Assembly: GCA_036785705.1 (NCBI GenBank)
Contig: JAWUZG010000159.1
Location: forward strand, 1,674,001 to 1,738,000
Length of the DNA stretch: 64,000 bases
Direction: 5' to 3'
Source of the DNA: Acanthornis magna
Lineage: Eukaryota > Chordata > Aves > Passeriformes > Acanthizidae
This document shows, one piece after another, positions 31,965-64,000 of this stretch. Position numbers and translations under genes: made by a program. The notes under the pieces were generated by a model. It was not told the origin of the DNA, ran no database searches, and saw only the letters and a list, made by a program, of their open reading frames with translations. How positions within the stretch are numbered: the first letter of the stretch is position 1; every line of letters starts with the position of its first letter.

Positions 31965-34900
31965 AGCCTGCAAAGGGTCTACCACTAAAAGACCCCCTGA
32001 GAATTCCTGGGGGGAATCAGCATTTCTCCTCCTGCTTCAAGAGAGCGGGCAGGGCAGTGCTGCTTGTTGCAGGCAGATACAGAAAGAACGTGTTCTCCAT
32101 CCCTTTGAATTTCCCATTTCTCCCTCAGTCTTTGTCTACACACAGAGCTTTTGAGCCATGGCAGAAATTTTCCAAGAGAAATATGGTTAAAGAGGGGCCT
32201 TGGCAGGAAAAGGCTGATGTCGCTTGAGAAATGTGTGCAGATTACACCAAGCTGTTATTAAAAATAAGTGCTGCGCTGTTCCCTGCTTTTGCTTTCTGTG
32301 ATTTTTCTGGTAGCGATTGCACTTCTCCAGGAAAGGTTTCACGTGTCCAGGGGATGGAATTTTTTTCCTTCTCATCTACAAATGAGCCTGGTGCCAGCCC
32401 AGCATCCCAATGGCCGGGGGATACTGTGGTGGGGTTTGGGTGTCTGGGGAAGTTCAAAGTGCTAATCCATCTGGAATTCCAAAGGGTTTTCAGAAAATCC
32501 TTGAGCCTCGGGCTGCGTGGGGAGGGTTGGGCAGCTGGTGTGGTCTCATCCATTGCCACACCTGCTCCATGCTCCGGCCATCTTTGGCTTTACAGCATGC
32601 AGCGTCACTCTTGGGTTGTCTCTCAATCCCTCCCATGGTGGAGCACCTTTGAAGCAGCCCCAGCAACTCTGCCTTGGGTTTTGATCTGACTTTGAGTCTT
32701 CTAACTTCTGGTTGAGGAGTTTCCACAGTTAAACAGGAGTTAAATAGCAGAGAGGGAAAGCCCTAAACCCAGACACAGCTTGGGAAGCTCAAAGCACAAG
32801 CCAGGGCTCTTTGTCCCAAGGCATTGATGGGGTGGGAAGGGGACAAGCTGGGGACAGCGGCTCCAGTGAGCCCCAGACCCACAGGCTTCCCCTCCACATG
32901 CACATGGACTTGGGTAGAGAGAGCACCAGTGTTCCTGTGGGTCCCATCCCTTCCCAGCGCCAGGCTCCGGAGAGGGTGCGAGGCTGGGATGATTCAGCAC
33001 GTTCGTTTTTCAGAGAATAAAGGAAGTAATTAAACATCAGCTTTCCTCCCGCCGCGCCCCGCGAGGATGAGAGGGAGGAGATGAAAAGCCTTCAGACGGA
33101 AGTTATTTGTCCAAAGAGAAAAGTGGCTAATTTCTCTGGTGCTTTGCTTGTCTGCTCGTTAATGAAAACCGCTCGTCAGCAGGAAAAGGGAGCACCCAGC
33201 GAGGGGGAGGAACCAGAATCACACATCCATCAGCGGCCGGGCACGTGGTCTCGGTGGCCTTGGGACACCCTACGCTGTTGGATGTCACCTCCACAAAGCC
33301 CTCGACGGCACCCAACCACAGGCCTGGGGGCTGTGAATGCAGGTGGGTGTTGGGGACCCCTCCTCACCACACCCCCAAGAGACATTCCCAGGCTGAACGC
33401 CTCAGAAGGGTTTTCCCAAATCCCCCCTGATTTTTTTATGTGCAAAGACGTCAACATGAATTTGTTGAGGCACTTGCAGGGAGATAGAATCGAAAACAGC
33501 TTCGTGCTGAAGCCTCCTGCCTGGTGCGGGCTGATGGATGGTGCTTATCTCAACCAGGCATGGAAATATTTAGTGTTATGAAAATCTCTCCCTGAAAAGA
33601 ATTTATTTTCATGCTGATAATAAAAGAACCAAAGCTCAGTGCTGCAGGGCGGGGGTGCTGCAGGTCACATCGGAGCTCTGGCTTAGAGAGCCCAGGAGGT
33701 ACCTGTGCTGTCCTCTGGCCCCTGGCTGGGCAGGTGACCCTCCTGCCACTCACAGAGTGACATCTGCACCTTCCCAAGGCTGATGATTTATTGGCAGAGG
33801 ACATCCGAGGCATCACTACCTTTTTGCTGCTCCCTGGGACCCAAACTGGGGTTGAAACGACTCAAGCTCTTCTATTCGGAGGTTTATATAGATATATTTC
33901 TAATTGGATTTTGGCACGTCACGGTTATTTTCAAGGCAGCCTGTAATTATTTGAGAGCCTGATCACCTCCTTTCCCTCAGCACAGAGGGTTGTTTTTTTC
34001 TTTTTAATATTGTTTCCCCAAGTGAAATTGTGAATTTGCAACTTAATCCAATGAGAGGACACACATGATGTAACTCCGCAAGGACACAGCGGGATGGCAG
34101 GATCCACCTCTGCCAGGCTCCTAATCAATACCCAGCAAGGGCAAAAAATATTAAAACTGTGTTTTAATTGGTTTTGGTATAAAAAAAGATAAATATATGT
34201 ATTTTGAGAAGGTGTTCATTTGATGGGGTGAGGAGGTTTTTGCTGGTCCTGCTGTAGCTCAGCCCACCCTGTGCTGAGACAAGACTGCCCCGTGTCCAGC
34301 TGCATGTCTGCAGTAGCTGAACGCTGCTCTCTGGCTTCTTCTCTCCCAACTGGAACCTGATGAAATTCCCATTAATTTCAGGGTTTTATTTTTACATGTG
34401 CTGCAATTTCTTGGGGCCAGAATAATTCACCCAGCTCCATCTGCTCTCCATTAGGGAACTGAGCTTGAGCAGGATGGATCCTGCCATCCTCACCACAGTT
34501 CTCCCCAGGTCATGCATTGCCATCATCCCAGCGCTGTATTTGTTATTCCAGTGCCCAGAATGGGCACAAATGAAAACCATTATCCAAGCAGAGTTTTCCA
34601 GCATCTCACAGCTAATGACCATACACCACCCTGCCGCATCTTAACAGCCTCAAGTTCTTATTTTCTCCAAGCCCGATTTCAGGGCTCCGGGCTGCATTCA
34701 GTTGCTACTGAATCCGATTTATTATTTACATTGCAAGGTACAGCCTGGCATGAATTGATTTGCTGTGCTCTGATTGCCACTGCACGCTGCTCTGGGATCT
34801 GGGAGCTGGCTGCTTACACTGCCAGGCTGCAAAATCAGAAGTTAGGGAATGCCAGAGTTCAAACTGTCCATCCCTGCGTTCTGCTCCCACCTTTGGTTGC

Positions 34901-35178
34901 CTCTCTCAGGAGTGCTGGTGCCAGGGGGGCAGTGAGATGGATTAACTGGTGTCCCCTGAAGTGTTGTCACCCTGGTGCTGCAGAGATCAGATGGCTGTAA
35001 TGTGCCACCCCTTAATGAAGAAGAGAGATCTGGGGAATGGAAGGGGCAAGTGGCACTGGTTTTTAGGAAGGAGCCATGGATGGGAGAGCAGAGCAGATGG
35101 AGAGAGCAGAAGGGATGGGAAATAACAGAATTGGGAAAAAAATGGGAGACCTGGTGTTTCAGGGGATTTAGCAGGCCT

Positions 35179-35280
35179 CCACCTTCATCACCACTTTACT
35201 TTCATCATCACCTTCACCTTCACCTTTGCCCTTGCCTTCACCTTCATCATTACCTTCACCTTCATTTCTGCCTTCACCTC
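35179..35280. repeat. CCTTCA hexamer/trinucleotide repeat
   Basis: About 100 bp of CACCTTCAT, CCTTCA and TCATCA units with few interruptions. Confidence 0.95.
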
Positions 35281-36427
35281 ACTCCTTACCCTGCCCACGG
35301 TCAGAGTTTGCACTATTTTGGGTGGCAGGAATGAGTGAAAATCCCCCAAACCCGGGCCTGTTGCTCCGGGGCAATGACGACCAGAGGCAGCAACTTTACT
35401 GATGGCTCATCTCTTGGACATGAACTGGGAACAGGGGGCTGGAGGGCAGGACCACGCGCATTCTGCCCTTGGCACAGGGACCCTCCTCACCCAACTCGTC
35501 CAACTGCCCAAATCACCTTGGACATTAGTCCAACATTAGTCCATCTGCCAGAGCTCTTGACTTCGGACATCCCTGGATGAAAAGACAATTTTAAGGAATG
35601 CCATTTGGGCAGCATCATTAGCATTCTGCTGGCAAGACACCGTGCCCTTGAGCTCTCTCCCACGTGGGGATTCTTCCCAGCAAACCTGCGGCTGATGCCA
35701 GCTCCGCTCTCTGGATTGCTGAGGGTGCAAGCCTCGTGTTGAAGACCCTTTAGAAATCTCTGCTAATTGCCACTGAGACCTCCAACAGCTTTGGAGGAGA
35801 CTCTCAAAGGCACCTCGCTCCCTCCCAGCTGCTGTGGGATCTTGGCACCTGCTGCCGCCGGCTCTGGCAAAATTCCTGCCGCACACCAGAGCTCGGCTTG
35901 GGGTGCAGAGGGGAGCAGATGCTGCAGATGAGTCCTCAGGGCGCCTCTGTATCGTAGCATGGGACTAATTAAAACTTCAGAATGTATATTTACCTAATAT
36001 GGAGTTGATTTGTTAAGTAGGACATCCTGTCTTCAGAGGATTTCACGGCATCGGGTGATAATCAGGGGAAAACAGGCTCCAAAAGTGTTAATTTAGGAGC
36101 TGAGACGACAGGGATTAAAAACAAGCCCTGTTTTAGTATTCTCTCACACTTCCATGTCTAAAATCCAAGTAATCATCCCATTTGGGAGTGCAAAGCAATG
36201 GCACTGCCACCCAGAAAGTACCACACTGGCTGAGGGTGCAAATATGGGGCTGCAGTGGCTGAATTTGGGCTCTTGAACCTCCCGGGTCTTGGCCGAGGAG
36301 CTCACACTGCTCCGGGTACTCCTGGGACCTTTGGGGTGCCCTGTCCCTGTGCCTGGCACTGGCACACAGGCGGGGGCTGGATTTCTGCTCAGGGGTTGCA
36401 GGCAGGTGCTTTGCAACGGGAATTTTC

Positions 36428-36705
36428 ATAGAATCATGGAACAGTTTGGGTTGGAATGAACCTTTAAAGCCCGTCCCATCTCATTCCACCCCCTGCCATG
36501 GGCAGGGACACCTTCCACTATCCCAGCTTGCTCCAAACCCTGTCCAGCCTGACCTTGAACACTTCCAGGGATGGAGCAGCCACAGCTTCTCTGGGCAACC
36601 TGTTCCAGTGTTTTACCACCCTCACTGCAAAAAAGTCTTCCTTATATTGAACCTAAATCTTCCCTCTTTTGGTTTAAAGCCATTTCTCCCTTCTATCACC
36701 GCAGG
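36428..36705 (-). mobile_element. CR1 LINE 3' fragment
   Basis: Starts TCATAGAATCATGGAACAG and GTTTGGGTTGGAATG, then CCCTGCCATGGGCAGGGACA, CTTGAACACTTCCAGGGATG and TTTAAAGCCATTTCTCCC: the complement of about 280 bp of CR1 3' end including the terminal TTCTATGA-type repeat. Confidence 0.95.
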
Positions 36706-39268
36706 CAGGCAGCAGGAAAGAGTGTTTGGGATGAGCCTCGCCGCTGATCCTGCCCTGCGGATGCATTCTTGCAGTGCTATGTGATATTTAAAAACATGAA
36801 TTCCCAGCCTCGGGAGAACCCCGGGGTTTGTTTTCCCGTTGTCCCGGGAGAAGCTGCTGCCGCCTCTGCTCTCCCCGGGGACACAGAGGCAGCTTTGTGT
36901 GAGCGAGGGGCCGCAGTGACCCGGCCGTGGGCTGGGCTGCTCCTTGCTGGGCTTTGGGCCGGTTCCTGATCCCAGTGCCTGGCAGGATCTGCCTTGGTGA
37001 GCTGTCTTTGCCCTCATCCAAGTGGTTATTTTTCACTTTCCTGCCTTTGTGAGCGATTCTGTATGCTGCTGTGCCGATGTGCCCAGCATCCCCTCCCACC
37101 TCAGGTTCCTCAGCCAGACACACATGAACTGAGCTTGGGAAGTCCCAGACCAGAAGTGGGATGACTCTGTTAATCCAGAAGAGAGGAGTGACCTGCTGTG
37201 GGTGGTCCCATCCCATAGGGGTTTGTTCCCCATCCCCCAAAACACTGTTGAAGGTGGTAAGGAGCCCTGTGCCAACATCCAGACCCGGCAGCAGCTCCCT
37301 GCAGGTAAAGGTGCAGCATATTTGCACATTTAACAGGTGCTGTTGCCCTTTCACCCTTTCAGATTTTGTTGCACCAGGGAGAAAACATCTTTTGTTCCTG
37401 CTTCCCACCCTGTTTTGGGGTGTTTTGGGAGGGTAGAGCAATGCACAGTGCAGACGCTCCACTCCTTCCCACTGCAGGGACTGGCCACCTCCTGATCCTG
37501 ATGATCCCAGCAGGAGCTCAGGGATTTCTCCCCACCTTGCTTCCCATCCACCACCCCCCAGTTGCATCAATCAGAAGAATTGCTGATTAATTACCCCGTT
37601 GGGCTTTTGGCCATGTTCCCACAGCAGCTCCATGCCAGGCTTGGGTAGCAAAGGGAAACCCCAGGAGAAACCCATGGAGTGCCCAGAAAATAGAGCTGGG
37701 CTGGAGAGGATGCCTGAGGGCTGAATCCTGAACAGCTCATCCCTGCCATGCTCCAAGACCGTGGGAAGATCAACCCAGAGCTCCCAGTGCCTCTGGTGCC
37801 CAGGCTTGGTGGGATGCACAGCCGATACTCCCCCCTGCACTCACCAGGACATACCAAGCACAGGGTCAATGCCCAGAGATGATTAAAATTAATTTATGGT
37901 TGATTTTACTCAAGCTATAAATTATCCTGAGTTTTGTCATTGTGTAAAAGTTGCTGTGAAAAGAAAGAAGATGTAGAGCCCTAAGACCAGCCCCATTCTG
38001 GGGTCATCTTGCTGTCGTCCTTCACCTCAGCTCTGCTTTTTTGGTATCCCCAAAAGTGAAATTCCTGCAGCTTCCAGGCCCTCAGCAGAGACTGGGCATG
38101 TCCCTGCTCTTCCCATCCATCCATGGGTCAGGGGAGTGCCTGATGGGCTCTCCTTAGACCTTCATTCTCTCTCAGGATGTGGGGAACCCAATTTACCTCC
38201 AAACCCCCAGGAAGACCCACTGGTGCTCCATGACATGAGATGTGCTGGAGCACAGATGCAGCTCTGGGTATTTAGAGGGGTCCAGGCTTGCTGGGGCAGG
38301 CTGGGGAGCCAGGGGGTCCCACATCCCTTCCTGGTGCTGAAGATGCTCCCGTGGGCTCTGTCCTCACTCTGGGGTGGACAGGAGAGCTGGGATACCGCAG
38401 CCTCCTTCCGTCTCTGCCACCCCAACTGTTTGGCAAAAAGGATTTATTTTTTATTTTTTTTTCTCCAGCAAAAACCAAAAATAGATTGATGGGAAGCGGC
38501 TGGGGGCTGGGATGCCATTAGCATGCAAAATGGGGCTATTTATCTTCCCCGCAGCTGGGTTCTGCTCCCAGACCTGGCAGGGACTGGCAGCGGGAGGGGG
38601 GGCTGGTGCTGGGAGGGGGCTGCGGGATAGGGACAGTCCCCAAGACAGCCCCAGCCCCTTCTCACCCCTCTCGCTGCCATTGTCCTTGTGTTCTGTGGCC
38701 CTGAGCCTCTCCCGAGGGACAAGGACCTTTCAGTTCTCTGTTACATCTGGACAGGGTGTCAGGGTCACCTGGAGACCTTGCAGGAGGCAGCTGATTAATC
38801 CTGACCCCGGGTGTGGGTAGGCAAGAGAAACTTGCCCAGGGCTCTGGCTGGGGAAACTGAGGCAGGAGCTGCTGGGACATCCTCGGGAAGGACAGATGAG
38901 CACAGGGGTCTCTCTGGGCGAGCAGAGCCGGGGCTTTGTACAGCTCCAGGACCTCCTGAGATGATCCTGGCTTTTTGTCCCTTTCCTTCTCACCATTCTG
39001 TCTGGGAGTTGCTAAACACGGGGTGTCAGCTTTGCTCTCTGCTCACTGGCTAGGATGTTCCAAGCGTCGCTAGCAGTTATTAGTTTCCTAATAATAATAA
39101 AAAGAATAAATGGCTGTAAATGTTAAATTCCATGATATCACAGCTTCAACATCTCCATCCTCAGCACCATCAACCCCATCACCTTCATCCCCCCCAGCCT
39201 CATTCCCACCTTCGCCATCCTCATCTCCCCATCCCCGGCACCCTCGCCGCGGCTCAGGACCTCCACAT

Positions 39269-39285
39269 CGCCAGGGGGCGCACTG
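39269..39285 (+). promoter_or_regulatory. CTCF-like site in PRPF6 promoter
   Basis: CGCCAGGGGGCGCACTG contains the CCAGGGGGCGC core of the CTCF consensus, about 30 bp upstream of an ETS site. Binding is inferred. Confidence 0.5.
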
Positions 39286-39320
39286 CTCTCCGCGGGAGCG
39301 GAAGTGCCGCTCTGCCCTAG

Positions 39321-62840
<23,520 letters not shown>

Positions 62841-63960
62841 AGTGTGCTGGCCTCAGCTGCCTCAGAGGTCTCTGTAGGACTTAACCTACTCATGGTGCAT
62901 TCGCCCTTTCAGCAGCACAGATTTCAAAGGATGGGACATGGATGATGATAGGAAAGAGCTTCTCCCAAGAGGAAAAGCTGCTTCCTTCTTTCCCCATAAG
63001 CTTCTGCAGCACATGGGAACATTGTAGCTGGTGTCACATAAGAGACAGGAACAGTCTTGTGAGGCTCTATTGGCATTTCCATGTTGATTCCTGATTTTCC
63101 CCTGCAAACACAAGCTTTAATTAGCGCTTGTATGGATTCTGACATGTGGCAGTCCCTCTGTTCTTGGCCCTGGCATGTGTTCTTTGTCCCCTTTTAGTGT
63201 TTGGCCCATCTGATGTTGGGTCCTTGTTGGCAGATCTGGGTTGTTGCTGTTGGAATACACTGAGTGTCCTTGAAGGAGATGAGTGGAGTTCTGGGAGCAG
63301 CCAACAGCACAGGAAAAGGTCTGGGCTGGCTCCTCTTCTTTATCTGGTTGAGTTTGGTCTGTTCTGCTAACAAGCTGCTGCACAGCTTGGAGGTGTTCCT
63401 CCAACCTGAGCAGCTGGAGCATTTTGTCAAATTCAAAAGCATATTTTTAGAGAACTTTTCCTCAGTTTTTGGATGTATATAGTAAACCTTATTCTTTTAG
63501 GTGTCTGAGCTCATTAAGCACAGTGGTGGTTTAAAGTAACAAGGCAAAACACAGCAATCCCTGAAAGCCCTTTTGAAGGAAGAACCTTTATTTAGAGTCG
63601 TTGGGAGACCATGCTGTTACACAACTGTGACTGCCTGTGGCTGGGAGGTTTGGGATGTACAGATGGAAATCCAAGTGCAGATGGAAAAAAGCAAACTCAA
63701 GAGAGGGAAAGCTTTATGTTTGGGACCCTTTATACGCTGTCTTCAATTTTCTACATTTGTGATCTGTACTATTTTTACCCCAACCCCCTGACATTCTTGT
63801 GATCATAGAATGAGCTGTACTGTCTTACACCTGAGGCTATAGCAGCCGTATCCAGGTCTGTGGATGTGCATTGTCCCCTGTATTTAGTTGGAGGAGAAAC
63901 TCCCTTATTACTTGTTGGAGAATATGTATAAAATACAGCTTGTTTTTTTTGTTTCCTTCT
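62841..63960 (+). other. PRPF6: PRPF6 3' UTR (end approximate)
   Basis: No AATAAA was seen between the stop and the window end. The variant TATAAA near 63927-63932, followed by a T- and GT-rich stretch, is the best poly(A) signal. Cleavage would be near 63950-63970. Confidence 0.45.
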
Positions 63961-64000
63961 GTTGTCTTCGAGCTTGGTCTTGCCCTTTGACTCTGACTGG

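Larger units (their letters stand above)
30961..39229. other. Intergenic, SAMD10 to PRPF6: no gene supported
   Basis: 8.3 kb between divergent genes. It contains a 32-bp tandem duplication (31901-31964), a CCTTCA repeat (35179-35280), a CR1 copy (36428-36705) and AT-rich islands near 33840-34230, 35940-36130 and 37870-37960. Open frames are short and unrecognised. The last 90 bases form a CT/CAT-rich simple stretch before the PRPF6 island. Confidence 0.65.

Overview
The window is nuclear DNA from a bird. Three vertebrate genes are split by GT-AG introns, three CpG-island promoters are present, and at least ten CR1 LINE fragments carry the avian CR1 3' end. High GC with small introns on the left suggests a microchromosome. 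Species cannot be named from the sequence. Gene order and orientation (ZNF512B minus, SAMD10 minus, PRPF6 plus) match the ZNF512B-SAMD10-PRPF6 block of human 20q13.33, as I recall it.

Left part (1-11650, minus strand): the 5' portion of ZNF512B, a chromatin zinc-finger protein. One non-coding exon lies in a CpG island near 11.2 kb and eight coding exons lie between 7320 and 255 (363 residues in an unbroken frame). The gene continues off the left edge. The bird protein lacks the long SKPV/TISRPV-type repeat that I recall in human ZNF512B, but keeps the RRKQK NuRD-binding motif.

Middle (20748-30830, minus strand): SAMD10, a small SAM-domain protein related to Drosophila Aveugle. Four exons are certain, including a terminal exon with only 23 coding bases. 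The first exon is less certain: a CpG-island exon near 30.7 kb and an alternative at 27.6 kb have the same splice phase.

Right part (39230-64000, plus strand): PRPF6, the U5 snRNP / tri-snRNP bridging protein. All 21 coding exons were placed at base resolution. They sum to 2826 nt, or 941 residues plus stop, the same length as the human protein. The 3' UTR runs close to the window end. SAMD10 and PRPF6 are head to head, about 8.6 kb apart.

The two intergenic gaps (about 11.6-19.4 kb and 31-39.2 kb) hold CR1 fragments, minisatellites and AT-rich islands, with no gene I can support. I found no previously undescribed multi-gene system. The most interesting leads are cis-regulatory (paired perfect kB sites, a palindromic AATCACCCC cluster, a CTCF-like site at the PRPF6 promoter), a weak GTCAGA splice donor in PRPF6, the alternative SAMD10 first exons, and the ZNF512B repeat difference.
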